From Thunnus maccoyii (Eukaryota > Chordata > Actinopteri > Scombriformes > Scombridae): a stretch of 64,000 nucleotides of DNA. The notes beneath the pieces were generated by a model. It searched no databases. It was not told where the DNA came from and saw only the letters and a program-made list of their open reading frames with translations. This document shows, one piece after another, positions 28,401 to 40,039 of the stretch. The position numbers and the translations under genes are program-made. Where the stretch lies: contig NC_056550.1 in NCBI RefSeq assembly GCF_910596095.1, forward strand, positions 22,130,001 through 22,194,000, written 5' to 3'. Within the stretch, counting starts at the first letter, position 1. Each line of letters begins with the position of its first letter.

Positions 28401-31400
28401 GCATAGCCGGCACAGCAGGAGGGAATAGGAAGGGGATGTGGTGACAGTGAGAGCTTAGGTGCTAAAGAGGTTTTCAGGAAGGAAGGTGTAGGTGAGAGTG
28501 TGAGTGTACAGGCCAAGATAAATGGAGCATGAACTGCCACTGAAGAGAGGCAGCTTATTTGACATGTCACCAAATTATTAATCTTTTTATTATTTTATAA
28601 CATGTCATAAAATGGTGAAAAATCAGCAGAGTCTAAGGTGATGTTTTTCCTTCATGAATACTATTAACATTAACATTGTTAATTATTTTTCTGTAGATTG
28701 ACTTCAGCACTAAAAGAGATTTACTACAGAGACTAAATGATGATCAGATGAAGGCAAAGTGGGTAAAATCAGAGCAATAAAGATCAAGAAAGAAACGGGG
28801 AGTGTGGGCAGATCATTCGATAGAAAATGAACCAGACTTCTAAACAACACATAATCAGTAAATCAATTATACACAGGGGTTAAAAAATGTACTGGATACA
28901 CAGAAATACCTGCACACATTGTCTACTGTCTTTCTCTTTCAGGAAGTAGAGATTGAGTTTCTTTCTGTTCTTTCTTTCATCCTCCTTTTTCTATCAGGTA
29001 CAGCTAATATGCTGGCGGGCCAGAAGAAGAACCTGCTCGCTGTGGCCAGGAACTGGTACCACCAGTTCTCCATCCACACACTCAGCCTGATCCAGGGGAA
29101 CAAGTCGGTGTGCGGCTTCCACCTGGGCTACCTGGACGGGGAGATGGAGCTCCTCAGCCAGGCCATGAACACCATCCTGGATCTCTACAATCAGGGCAAG
29201 ATCAAGCCCCGCATCGACTCCACTTGGCACCTTGAGCAGGTGTGTATTTATCTGTTCACACCTGGAATTAAGGTGTGTCTCATATGAAGTTTATGTCTGG
29301 ATGTATTACATTCTCTATTATGCCCATAAATAAAGTGAGAAGGACTAGTTTATTTGGCAGAAGTGGATGATTTAATTCACTGGATTAGCCAAAAAAGAGC
29401 AATTCTCATTTGTTAACTTATCTACATTTTCAATTGAATTTTGAGTAAATTACTATATCACAAAGTACATATACCATGACAGAATTTATCTTTATCATCT
29501 AGCCTTATATACAACTGACATTACATATAGTGTCTTGCCAGTTCTCACGCCACAGACATACCATTCGTATTTTTTCTAATAATCACCTGTAAACTGCTTA
29601 TGTTTGGTGTGTTTCCATTTTAAAAGGCGTATATAAATGTATGTGGATTGCAGATACATTTATTAATGTGACTGAGGGCATTCCCCAGCACATCAGTTTG
29701 GATGACATGAGTTTGGAATGATTCATTGTGACATTTGTGCATCTACGTGTGGATTACATCAATTTTTACGCTATGTGTGCTTACAGTCCAGTCATCCAGA
29801 ATGCATGTCAATGCCAGGTGGGTCTGTATGTGTGTGTGTATGTGTGTGTGTGAGTTTCGCACAAAGACATGCAGGAGCTGGGCGTGGCTCAGATTCAACA
29901 GGCGAAGTTTGTCCACAAGAAGGACTGTGTCTCTCTTACCATAACTCCATCAGCCAGACAGAGTCAGATTGTTGGTGACAAAAAATTAACACTGCTCGCA
30001 GATATGAATAGAGAGAGTGTGAGAAACACAGAGAGAAAGACGGAGTCGGAGGCTGACATCTTCTGTTGTCAAAGTCGAAGCCGGTCAGTATTTTGGCCTG
30101 TGTGGCCAGAGAGAGACACCCGCTGTCTTTCTCCGCCATCTGACGCTCTTTCTCTGCCCCTCCATCTGTCTTCTCTTTATATCAGACTCTTTCTCTCTGT
30201 CTTTAGGTTATTGACTCCCTCTCTGTCTCTCTGCCTTTCGCTGTATTCTCTCCTTCTCCCTCCTCACAGTGTATCTTTTTTGCTTTTTCTCTCTTGTTGC
30301 TATGGTGACATCCTTTAGTCAGTGTGTGCGTCTGTCTTAGGGAGGGGCCCTGATGTATGAGAAAGAGAGATGGAAGAAGCGTGGAAAAACAGAGGAGAGA
30401 ACAGGGTACATCTCAGTCTGACTTGGAGCCATTTGGTGTGTAAAGTTGTATGTCTGCAAACACTGATACTGCTGCTTGTAGTAGACAAAAAGCTGCTGGG
30501 TAATAATTAATCAGATAGTTGATTGATTATTACGAGGGGAGTACAAATGCCACGCCCTGACCCCATCCATCACAGCCCTTCCCCCAATGTCACTCTCTGT
30601 TTTTGCTCCAATAATCAATAAAAATGCTGGGACAATATTGTTAAATTAGTATTGTTCCCCCCATGTGGTTATCTACATCTGCACCGATACCCATGAGGAT
30701 GTCTACAAATAGCTACAAATAGCACACTCTAGTCCGAGATGCCTGGGAGCCAGAGAGGTTGACAGATCTAAAAGAGTTAAGGGTGGAAGTGGGAGGAGTC
30801 ATTGAACGAGCTTCAGTCACTCTCACTGTGACTTTCATTCACATTGAAGATGATTCTTATAATTCCCAGATTCACCCCTCCCTCCTTTTCAGTTTCAACG
30901 AGGCGTGTTCCTCATCTGAAGGACACCAGTTGCTCCCTCTCTTCGTCCTCCCCCCTCCTCCTCCTCCCTTTCGAACTCCCACACTCCTCCTCTTTCCCAT
31001 GTGTCTGAGTCGCCGGGGCCACGTTTCAGCCAGGCTTTACGTTGCTAGGAGATGGCCCTGTTGCCGTGGCATTGGTCGTTAGGTGGTCTGCCTGCCTCAC
31101 ACAAATAGGGGGATTGGAGGAAGGAGGGAGGGGGAAAGTGATGGAGACAGGAACAGACAGTGGACAGAGTGCGGTGGTCAAGAGAAGGGTGGGGCTGGTC
31201 TGGCTTGGATTCTCCCCTCATCGCTATGATTGTCAGTCAGTGGGACCAAGTTGGTCGATCCATTATTGGGTAGGGGTTTGGTTGATTGGCTGTCAGTGCA
31301 AGACTGCATGTCCCCAAAAGTAAGATGATTTGTTAAATCCAGCACCAGTTTTCATAAGGTGATGAATGTCAGATTAGCCACTTCTAAAGTTACCTCTGCT

Positions 31401-34278
31401 TTAATCCGATAAGTGCTGTACAAGTCTTCAAGCACGTTTAAAGGACTGATTCACATTTTTTCAAGTCCATCTTAAAGGGAACATATCATGCACATTTCCA
31501 GGTCTATATTTTTATTCTGGATCTCTACTTATTTTTATTATACTGGATCTTTATGCAGCCCCTCAGCTCAGCCTCTGTCTGAAACAAGCTGTTTTAGCTC
31601 CTGTCTCTTTAAGGCGCTCCCTTAAGATGAGCCCACTCTGTTCTGATTAGTTAGAGGCTACGTACACAAATAGTAGTAGGATTTGACCCCGAATCAGATC
31701 CAAAATATGTGAGTGAACAACCTTAGCAGCAAAGGCTTCAGAATGACAGCTGTTTGTGGGCATGCACGAATGATCTGACATCATCACAAGGAGGAAGTAG
31801 GGTTAACTTTGCAAACAAAACATTGAGAGCAGACTGAAGGTTCATGCATTCCACTGAAATCGCTCTTCTCAGAGTCTCCAATGACATAATGATGTCTTCT
31901 GATATGGACGAGTGCTCCATTTCGGTGCTGCTGGATCTTAGCGCAGTTTTTTGACACTGTGGATCACAGAAAAATGACCTGGACTGGTTCTCCTCCTATA
32001 TCCTCCTTACATGTCTGAAACTGCTGCTCTTTCCTGTGGTGTGCCTCAAGGTTCCGTCTTGGGTCCTATTTTATTTGCTTTATATATGCTTTCCTTAGGT
32101 CATGTCAACAGCAAATTTAGAGATATATCCACAAGTGTCTGACTGCCATTAAGGACTGGATGTCTAACAACATTTTATAGCTTCATACAGACAAGACGGA
32201 GGTTCTTATCATAGCTTCAGACAGTGTAGCTCCCAAGGTTGCCTGCTTTCATATTATTGTATCATATCATCATATCATTGGACTATTGTAATTCCTTTTT
32301 TAGCTGTCACAGCAAGTCATCTCTGAACTGTCTACAAATGGACCAGAACGCTGCTGCGAGGCTGTTATTCAGGTCCAGCAGGATGACTCACATCACACCC
32401 ATTTTATGTTTACATTGGCTTCCCATCAGGTTTAGGATTAATTTTAAGGTTCTTGTTTTCATTTATAGAGCCCTGCATGGACAGGCACCTGAGTACATCT
32501 GTGACCTTCTCCATCCCTATATCACCAGAAGGTCACTTAGGTCTTCTGACCAGAGCCTACTGGCTGTTCCTCGTTCTCGATTGAAAACAAAAGGTGATCG
32601 TACCTTTGAAGCAGAGGCTCCAACACAATGGAACTCTCTTCCTTTAGACATACAGTCTGTGGTTGCTGTAGAAGCTTTTAAAAAGCAACTGAACAACCAC
32701 CTTTCCACATTGGCCTTTGTCTCACCTTCAGATGTCTAGTGATTGTTCTTTTGTGTGTTTCTCTTGGGATACCCTGTTGCCTGTGTTTTGTTTGTATGTT
32801 AACTTTATCTTGTAGCTTATGTTATTATTGTTTTTATGTTTTATGTTCTTATTTTAACTTTCATTCTTGTACTTTTATTCATCATCATCATAAGCCTTAG
32901 CTTCTGACCTGCAGGGAGCATTTCTACATATGTTCACTTTAAGTTTTGGACCTTTGACCATATTAAACATAGACATCTGACATGATGACAGTATAAAAAT
33001 AATAGAAAATCACAAAAAAAACACAATATGTCCCGTTTAAAACAATACTAACATGCCCATATGTACATTGAAACTGTTTTTAGTTGCTGTAATTGTTCCT
33101 CCTATCCACAGTGGCCATGAAGAGATCTTTTTCTATTGTGATTGTATAGAGATGCAGGACGAAATGCACAATCCTCCACAGCCCTTCAATAACAACACTA
33201 TCTGATAGCAGCAGTTCATCCCCATTCAAGAAGAGTGAATACAATGAACATTCATCATTTTATTAATCTTATTGGTGATCCCGACCAATGAAAGAAGAAA
33301 TAAAACATCACAACTTCACTTTACACAGATTATGACATATGAATTACAGTTTGTCATTATTAAAGTGCAGCACCTACTAGAATTGACCAGCAGTCTTAGA
33401 ACCAATATTACTCCCTATAATTCACTGAACAGGAAATCATTTTTCTTATCATTGTTGTTTGTTTTGTTTTTCGCACCTTTAGTTATCCTCAAACAAGTTT
33501 CTTTCTTCTTCATGTCTGTATTTCTTGCCTACGTACAATAGTATAACATTTCATTACATTTATATCTAATAAATTCTAATATTGGAAGTATCTGTTTGCA
33601 GTACAAGTTATTCCCCCCATTTATTTTCTTATTCTTCTGTTCCACATTTTTTTTCTTTGCTGTTTGCTGCTGCAACAATCTCATTTCCCCTCAAAGATTA
33701 CTAAAGTCTCGTCTAAACAAATGTAATTTCTCACATACACCATATTAAAGTGATATTTGAGGATTGCAAGCCTGGGAAAATGTGTTTCCAGTATGTGGTA
33801 TCGAAAAGGAAGATTAGAAGCACAGGATGCAAGGGGGCACGTATTTCTGTGTAAATGCGTTGGTGGAGGAGAAACTAGCTCAACTACCCTCAATGGATTT
33901 TTCTCAATGACAGGTGTATTTAAAATCCTTCCTTCACCTCCTTTCACCCTTTACTCTTTCTTCTTGCCTTATGTAATTGTTCCTCTTCTTCTGTCTCTTC
34001 TCCAGGTGGGCGATGCCATGAGAAAGATGCAGGAGAGGAACAACATTGGCAAAGTGGTCCTTACCACAGAGCCAATGCCCGAGGAGGAGAAGAAAGAAGA
34101 GCCCAAGAAGGAGGACAAGAAAGAGGACAAGAAGAAGGATGATAAGAAGAAGGATGACAAGAAGAAGGACGATGCCAAGAAGGAAGAGAAGAAGGATGAC
34201 AAGAAGAAAGAGGAGCCCAAGAAGGAGGAGAAGAAGGAAGAGGAGAAGAAGGAAGAGGCCAAGAAGGAAGAGAAGTGA
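7849..34278 (+). CDS. vat1: Synaptic vesicle membrane protein VAT-1 homolog, complete, six coding exons
   Basis: Exons are 7849-8268, 14404-14611, 25743-25913, 27188-27277, 28998-29239 and 34006-34278. All introns are GT-AG and phases close exactly, giving 467 aa. VAT-1 is a medium-chain dehydrogenase/reductase of the quinone-oxidoreductase type; known roles are in vesicle and mitochondrial membranes, including restraint of mitofusin-driven fusion. Residues 1-58 are a low-complexity Glu/Pro/Ala/Gln head. The GroES-like fold starts near 60 (FTYRALVLTGYGGYDK). The nucleotide-binding loop AAAGGVG is at about 207-213, and further family landmarks are FGTASASKH, DPLGGSDT and CGFHLGYLDGE. From about 403 to the end is a Lys/Glu/Asp tail absent from human VAT1 (393 aa) and, from memory, present in the longer zebrafish protein. 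The start was chosen because MSGEDAPAQ begins the acidic head typical of the family. Confidence 0.96.
10419..10500. repeat. Long (CA)n microsatellite
   Basis: About 40 CA units with a CATA interruption near the right end. The several overlapping open frames across it translate only to TH or CV dipeptide runs. Confidence 0.98.
12750..13345. repeat. Purine-rich (GA/GGA) low-complexity tract
   Basis: About 600 bp in which the plus strand is predominantly A and G, with GAGAGA, GGAGGA and an uninterrupted G-run near 13158-13169. It lies within vat1 intron 1. It appears as low complexity rather than a tandem array with a fixed unit. Confidence 0.7.
16395..16730 (-). mobile_element. hAT-like MITE relic of a common teleost family
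   Basis: The right boundary carries GCATTAGTTGCAGCCCTG, the inverse of the CAGGGCTGCAACTAATG terminus I know from a very common fish hAT-type MITE. The interior shows the family's ATTAATCGATCAATC-type motifs (for example GTTAATCGATCAATCAG at about 16493) and a CTGACATTTTAAAGACCAAAC segment. The left end is degraded, so that boundary is approximate. No coding capacity. Confidence 0.7.
16925..17055. repeat. Dispersed repeat, shared with 46795-46895
   Basis: Contains CCATTAATCATCTTGTGACTCCTCAG..., followed by a GACCC...GGGG...CCTGATCCCCTAGTTT core and ending CACTGGTCTAAG. The copy at about 46795-46895 has the same order: CACTAATCATCTCTTGACC, CTGACCCCTAGATTGGG, CACTGGACTAAAC. It is a noncoding repeat common in fish; I cannot assign the class with certainty. 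Confidence 0.65.
21217..21262. repeat. (GT)n microsatellite, interrupted
   Basis: GT repeat with a GTAT interruption in vat1 intron 2. A shorter GT-rich patch follows at about 21390-21420. Confidence 0.95.
24539..24580. repeat. (GT)n microsatellite with TTTG interruptions
   Basis: Dinucleotide repeat in vat1 intron 2; two GTTTGT interruptions suggest an ageing tract. Confidence 0.95.
25914..28997 (+). other. vat1 introns 3 and 4 (flanking exon 4 at 27188-27277)
   Basis: Intron 3 is 25914-27187 and intron 4 is 27278-28997, both phase 1. Intron 4 contains a 172-codon open frame at 27910-28428 with no recognisable domain, a C-rich stretch at about 28140-28220 and a GA-rich stretch at about 28374-28400. 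I see no further exon. Confidence 0.8.
31473..33040. mobile_element. Second TTAA-flanked MITE, split by a LINE
   Basis: Left terminus AGGGAACATATCATG after TTAA at 31473-31476; right terminus CACAATATGTCCCGT before TTAA at 33037-33040. The termini are inverted repeats matching at about 11 of 15 positions. The TTAA on both sides looks like a target duplication of the single TTAA in the host MITE. The left interior has the fish repeat motif GTTTTAGCTCCTGTCTCTTTA at about 31591-31611. The LINE at about 31830-32930 separates its two ends. Confidence 0.7.
31830..32930 (+). pseudogene. L2-like non-LTR retrotransposon fragment (reverse transcriptase and C-terminus), decayed
   Basis: The plus strand encodes reverse-transcriptase signatures: LLDLSAVF followed, after a one-base T insertion in a T-run at about 31948-31953, by DTVDH. 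Then comes CGVPQGSVLGPILF near 32037-32080 and a frame like SDKTEVLII near 32190. A 166-codon open stretch (32239-32739) carries the conserved C-terminal block QNAAARLLF, HITPILCLHWLPI, FKVLVFIYRALHG, RSLRSSDQ and WNSLPL. Frameshifts and internal deletions make it non-functional. The clade call (L2/CR1 group) rests on recalled similarity. Confidence 0.85.
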
Positions 34279-35150
34279 GAGGGAGGAACAGATAGTCAAG
34301 CAGACCAGCAGGGAGTTTGTGTCCTGGGAACAGGGGGTGTGGTGTGGGATGGGGTGGGGTGGGGGGAAGGATGGAGATGGATGGGGTGGAGGAGTGGGGG
34401 TGGGGGTGGGGGGGTAACCGAGGATGGGAAGATTACAAAACTATCACACCACTGTCGATCTTTCATTTCTTCCACTTCCCCTCCGCTTCACCCTTTTGAG
34501 TCCACCAGTGATTACTCAGGCCTGGCTCCACCCACCCGCCTCCCCTTTTTATCATCTCTATGTCTGAAAAAATTCTTGTAACACCTTGTGAGCTCCAAAC
34601 ATATCTCTCTGCCTTGCAAGATCGAGAAAACAGCACTTGCAAGATTTTCTTATTGTGACAAGAGAGCCATGGAGGACTGTGGGTACGGTCCAGGCCTGGA
34701 GCAAATTACTGTTACCTTAACTGTAATCCCCACTCCCCTGCCCATGCCCCTCTGCACCTCAACTCCTAAATTGCTAAATTGTTCTGCTCTGACTTCCACC
34801 TGCCACCTCCTCTCCCCCCCTTACCGTGCTGAGTCCCCCCTCCCCCACCACCACCTCACCTCCCACACCACCACCCCACTCACGGGCCGGACCCACAGAC
34901 AGGCACAGAGACAGGCAGATAAAAGGAAGAACCACACCCACCCACACATTGCTCTCTTACTGTCCAATGCTTCGTTATGTCACTGAGGATGAGTCAGAGA
35001 TGCCTGTGATTGGCTGATGCACCTCACCTCCCCTGGAGATATTGGCATCATGGCGCTGATCATGATGTAGAGAATGGTGTAAATGCTATAAGGCCCTGCC
35101 AAACTCCACATTGGTATTCAGCTACTACTAATAAAGCCTTAGCTTGGACG
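34279..35150 (+). other. vat1: vat1 3' UTR (probable)
   Basis: Follows the TGA at 34276-34278. A G-rich block lies at about 34350-34415. An AATAAA signal at 35130-35135 offers a natural end about 0.87 kb after the stop. A second AATAAA at 39526-39531 could serve a much longer transcript but is 5.2 kb away, so the first is preferred. Confidence 0.55.
35130..35135 (+). terminator. Candidate vat1 polyadenylation signal
   Basis: Canonical AATAAA in plus orientation, 0.85 kb after the vat1 stop codon, with TG-rich sequence soon after. Confidence 0.5.
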
Positions 35151-38100
35151 TACCTTGTATCAGTCTTCATCAGTGGTAAGGGAAACAGCTCCATAATGCA
35201 TGCATTCCCACCACGTTTCAGTGAAGTTAATATACTGTAGTGGCTGCAGTTGTTGCACTTGCTTGAATATGAATTTCCCTCATAATGAGTCTTTCTGTGC
35301 AGTGTTGAATAGGGAGGCAGAAATCATTGCTCAGCTTCATTCTCCTTAGTTACAGATTTTTCTAGCTGACCAACTGTTGGCAAGAAGTGTGCAGTGCCAA
35401 TTAAGAGAGAATTTGTTTCTGCTCAAACAAGCCACAAATGCACACACACATACGCACACAAACATACACACACTGAATGTGATGAAAGAGGCACTGTCAT
35501 GCTGAGACACTGAAGCGTCTGAAATGAGCAAGTTAAGAAGGTGAATACCAGTCCTTTTCCTCTGGATCAGGCTTTCATCCTCCCTGATCCTCCTCGAGGC
35601 ATTCCATGGCATTGTGTTCCTTTCACAGCGGCCGCTCGCCTGTCGATCACCCTGACCTGGGAAAAGGAGAATTCAATTCAAGCTGGCGTCCATACTTTGC
35701 CTCCCCTCCTTCTCTCTACTCTCCTCCACTCTCTCTCTCTCTCTCTCCCTCCTCCTTTCCATTTCCCTCTCTATGGTCGGCATAGCAACAGGCGTCAGGC
35801 TCGTCAGAGATGGCACTGTGGTCTGTTTCTCTGACTCCCTCTCCCTGTGTCTCTCCTTTCTGCCTCCCTAGCTCTATATTTGACAACAGTCGGTGCTGTC
35901 CACCAGTTCAACAGGTGTTAAATGTATTAAGAATTTCAGATGATAAAACAAAGAGCTGGAGCCGGTTTCAAGGTTGTTAGCGTCGCTCTACCAACCTGTT
36001 TTTTTCAAACCAGTCTTGAAATTTAAATCCCATATTGACAATGTGTGCAGTATTAGCAGTATTCTAGCTAAAACAGTGCACCGCTCCCCTAATGGCCAGT
36101 ATGAATTTTGTCTGACTGGTGTCGAGTCAAAAGTATACTTCGACTCTAAATCGACTATAAACCTTCCACGTAGGCGGATACCGACTTAAAACCTTAGACA
36201 TTTATCTACCTGCCTGCCTGCCTGCCTGCCTGTCTGTGACTCCGGCCTCAGTGTTGAGACTCAGATGGTGACTAGTGACTTTGTAAAAAAACAAACACAA
36301 AATGTTTTACAAAAAAAAAAATAGAAAAAAAGTTGTTGTGTTAGCATGAGTGGCCTCCCTCATGTGCTGTGTGTGGTGTGCCATTGTGTGTGAAGATGTG
36401 TGTGTCCTCAGGTCGTTTGTCAGGTTTTAAAAGCACCCACCCTTACCCCACCACATCCCTCCCCCCCCTCCCTCTCACACTACTCCGCTACAGTATTAAT
36501 GTAGCTTCCCTTCCTATTTCTATCTCTCCCTCCTGTCTGATAAGAGGCCTGTGTTATGAGGACAGTTGGTATTAGTATTTTGCACTCTGCTCGCTGATCT
36601 TAATGCACTTACAAGCATGGCAGTCACACTCCAGTCCCACAGGCTTCGATTCTGCTCCAGGTTTGCAGCCTGTTTCCCATCATCCACTCATAGTATATCT
36701 GCTGAAGCTCACTGAAAGCACAGGTGGCACACACACACACATAGAATACACACACACACTCATTTAAAGGTCCCCTCATTTTCAGCTTGCCAGTCCCTGC
36801 CCGGGCCAACTTCTCCTGGGTGGCAGCTAAAATCAAAGCATTCATCCATCCTTGACTGTAGGAAGTAAAACGTGGAACAGGAATGGTGTCGACTGGGCTG
36901 GAGTGCGACCGTCACGCTGGTGTGGGGAGTGACTGTGTCCTGTCAGCCTCTGGTTAGTGTTCTGTTCTAATCTGCTGGGCTCCCTTTGTGAACCTGTGGA
37001 CGGTGCTTCTGTTCTGAGTGCCATGTGAGAAACAAACGCTTCAGTAAAAAAAAAAAAAAAAGATGTTTTACTTAATATGTTATTTTAATTTACCTTTATA
37101 TTTTCGTTTGTTTGTTTGTTTTGTTATCCAAGGGTTTAAAGTTCAAAGCTCATACTCTTTTTTTTTTTTGTGGGGACCTGCCAACCTGCACTCCTTTTAA
37201 ATGTGATGAAGTTTTTCTGTTGGTCCGAACCATGTGTGCCAAATTGTATGTATATTCCTCTGTCAATGCTTTGAATATTAACAGTGCATAAAAAATATGA
37301 AGAAAATTCTGTTTTTGGATGCATTTCCGTCAACCTTGAAGAAAAGTCACAGTGTGTCAGATTTGTATCCCAAATGCTCATGGGTGCTGACAGAATTTTT
37401 TTGCTGCAGTTTACAAAAGGTTTAACACAATTTGTAGTTTTCGATTGGTTGCAGTCTTGCTCAAGCGTAGGTCTGCACTGTGCCTCTCTCCTTGCACACA
37501 GCTTACCTCAATCCGAGGCGCCTCCCTCCGTATCTATATCCTTTTCACTGTGTTTTACCAGCTCTCACATTATGTCGACCGCAACAGGTTGATTCCTCCG
37601 ACGTGTTTACAACCATGACATCAGTATCACAGTGAAAAGGAAGTGGACGAGGTGCATTTAAGGTTCAAATTTCAAAAAGACATATAGATACACGGAAATC
37701 TGTAAAATTCCTCCAAGTCCAAAGCTCCATGGTATTCCTCTCTATGGATTTCTGTTTATTTCAGTTTGTTTCCAAGTGGCTTGTATAGCAAGTGAGGGAG
37801 CAGATGTTTTCACACAGCTGTGCAGGGATGCCAATTCTGTAACACAGCTGCACAAAACCCCAGCTTATTGGCTGATCATAGCTCAGTCATGGCCGGCCCC
37901 AGACACAACATTTCCGCTTTACAGCTGATCTCAGTTCACTCAAGGATTATTAGAGTCGTTCCTCTTTTCCTGTGCTGCAGCCAAGAGGCTCTGCGGATGC
38001 AACAGTCGCAGTTCAGCAGCAGCCGGCCAAAACTCCTCTCCATATCACCCCCTTCTCACTGCATACGCATTCATAGCAAATAAAACATTTCTTTGACATC

Positions 38101-39864
38101 TGGAATTTGAAATTGCATGCATTCATCAGCATGTGGAAAACAGATTATAATCTTTTTATTTTTTTTCTTTCAACATTTTCCCCTTGGCTCTTTTGAGCTG
38201 AGATGCCTTTGAAATGAACTCAATCAGTGAGGTGGGTGTTTCATGTCTGGGTATGGGGTTCAAATGGATCTGTTGGTTGAACCCGAGCCCACCCCTTCCT
38301 ACTTTGGCCTGCTGCCTGAGCGCTTTTCCATCGTGGTGAAGCTGCAATGTATGTCATCTTGAAATGGTTTCCCAGTCATTGCAGACACGTATGCAAGAGT
38401 ACTTAGCAACTCAGAGATGCACAGTAGTAAAACAGTGTTTCTAAGTAAAAATAAACATTTCTGAACATTTGCAGTTCTAGATTTGATATTACTAATTAAC
38501 ACTCATAGTTTTAGATCTGAAAAATGCACTTAGACAATGAGTGTAGTATTTGTCTGCCTTGGCTTGTATAGCTGAAGTCCCTCACAGGCATCCACCATTC
38601 AGCTTTGAGGTGAATTTCTTTCTCTTTTACATGGTTTCTCAGGTCATTCCAAACAGCGGTTTTCACCACTTCTTTTGCATCAACTAACAAATACAACATT
38701 TTGTTCCACTGAGTTCACTGCACAAACTGTCACACCAATTTTCCTACACACCATCAATGTTTGATGTAAGCTTTAGTATTCTGAGTCAAAAGGAGAGGGC
38801 TCCAAATTCAGAGCCACTGTCTTCACTCATCTTCACTCACATCTGCCTGCAGCTATTTGTTTTCTTAGCAGTCATGTTTAAGGTATTGCAATGCCGCACC
38901 ATCGCAACATTGCAGAGATGCTAAGAAAGTACAACCTGGCTTGTCATGTACAGTACTAGGATGCATGTTTAGTCGACCAGAAAAAAAAAGGCATGTGTGT
39001 ATGTACAGCTCACCGTCTCATGTTAGTTTAGTAGTCATGTAGTGGTGTGGTGTGAGGGAGGAGAATGCACTTCCAGTCGTATCAAGTTGCCAACTGAAGC
39101 CAATCCACTGCCTCTTGTGCCACCTGATTCCCTGTTCTTACCTTCAGCATGGCCTGGTACATTCATGATACACTTTAACCTATCTCTGGGAATGCTTCAG
39201 AAACTCACTTCACATCTATCCTGCTACACACTACCTGTTAAGAGTTCAGTCACCACTGGTAATTTTCTACAAGGCATACCCAACAGGATGATTTCTAAGC
39301 TAGTTCTCCTCTACTCTGTCCTTGCTTGTGTTGTTTTTTTTCCTCCCCCCTAGTTGCAACAACACTCTTCTCGTCTCAACTTTGTTTTTTAAACCCTTTG
39401 AATTGATGCTGCTTCTGTGCTTGACTCTGGGTTTACTGCGTGGTGCCATGTTGTCCACATGGCCTTAGAGCTTGTAACGCTTCAGTGTGTAATGTTACCA
39501 TATGCCTTACATGTTTTCCAGGACTAATAAAAAAAGCATAACAAAAAAAGTCAGGAGATTTTGCTTTTTTATTTCTGTGCGCATTCTGAAAAGAAAAGTT
39601 GAAGAAAAGCAAAGACGGATTTTTTAAAAAGTCATTAATTCTGTAGTAGAACATCATTAAAACCACACAGGATGGTATAAAATGTATACATATATACAAA
39701 ACTATGCACACTATACAGTATAAAATGCCCTTTCACGAAATAAAGCTGACATTTTTTATGAAACATGAAATAATTAAGACATTTGTGATTGATTAAATTG
39801 TCACTTATACACATTTTCAATCAAACAACGGTGAGGCAGGATCTATCGCAAAAATAAATCCAAA
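35151..39864. other. Intergenic region vat1 / DTX3L-like (convergent)
   Basis: About 4.7 kb between two converging 3' ends. It holds a (CCTG)n tetranucleotide tract at about 36209-36232, A-runs at about 36310 and 37046, and a second AATAAA at 39526. No exon or recognisable transposon protein is seen; open frames are short and featureless. Confidence 0.6.
36209..36232. repeat. (CCTG)n tetranucleotide microsatellite
   Basis: Six tandem CCTG units in the vat1 / DTX3L-like intergenic region. Confidence 0.95.
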
Positions 39865-39887
39865 ATAGCTGCAATGAGAGTCGTAAC

Positions 39888-39893
39888 TTTATT
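39888..39893 (-). terminator. Candidate polyadenylation signal of the DTX3L-like gene
   Basis: AATAAA on the minus strand (TTTATT on plus), about 150 bp past the stop codon of the DTX3L-like gene. It implies a short 3' UTR ending near 39865. Confidence 0.6.
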
Positions 39894-40039
39894 TTCTGAA
39901 TGAGATTCAAAGTTCTACAAGAATGCTATGTGCTCTACAAAGCAGTATGACCTGGGACTAATCAACAAACAAAATGCAAATGGCTTTGCCACAGAAAGAT
40001 AAAAAGTACAAAACTACAAATAAACTCCTTAGCTGTTTC

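Larger units (their letters stand above)
31438..33181. mobile_element. Foldback TTAA-type MITE, copy 3: left arm split by an insertion
   Basis: 31437-31476 reads TTAA then AGGACTGATTCACATTTTTT and CAAGTCCATCTTAA, the left end of the family seen at 2004 and 40937. The family sequence resumes at 33037 with TTAAAACAATACTAACATGC, followed by GTACATTGAAACTG and GACGAAATGCACAATCCTC, ending around 33181. The intervening 1.56 kb is a different element. The right arm of this copy is missing or too decayed to see. Confidence 0.7.
29240..34005 (+). other. vat1 intron 5
   Basis: 4.8 kb phase-0 intron before the last exon. It contains a pyrimidine-rich patch at about 30130-30300, the nested transposon cluster at 31438-33181, and an acceptor CTTCTCCAG just before 34006. 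Nothing else is recognised. Confidence 0.85.

Noticed and set aside
27910..28428. 172-codon open frame in vat1 intron 4
   Set aside because: Pro/His-rich, no recognisable domain, overlapped by several other frames, and it lies within a C-rich intron stretch. Chance open frame.
29718..30318. 86- and 149-codon frames in vat1 intron 5
   Set aside because: No splice or homology support; they pass through GT and CT low-complexity stretches.
32239..32739. 166-codon frame as a host gene
   Set aside because: Its sequence is the C-terminal block of an L2-like LINE, and upstream reverse-transcriptase motifs lie in broken frames.
33934..34417. Leu-rich, Ser/Phe-rich and Arg-rich frames over the vat1 last exon
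   Set aside because: Shadows of the AAG/GAG-rich tail in other frames and on the other strand.
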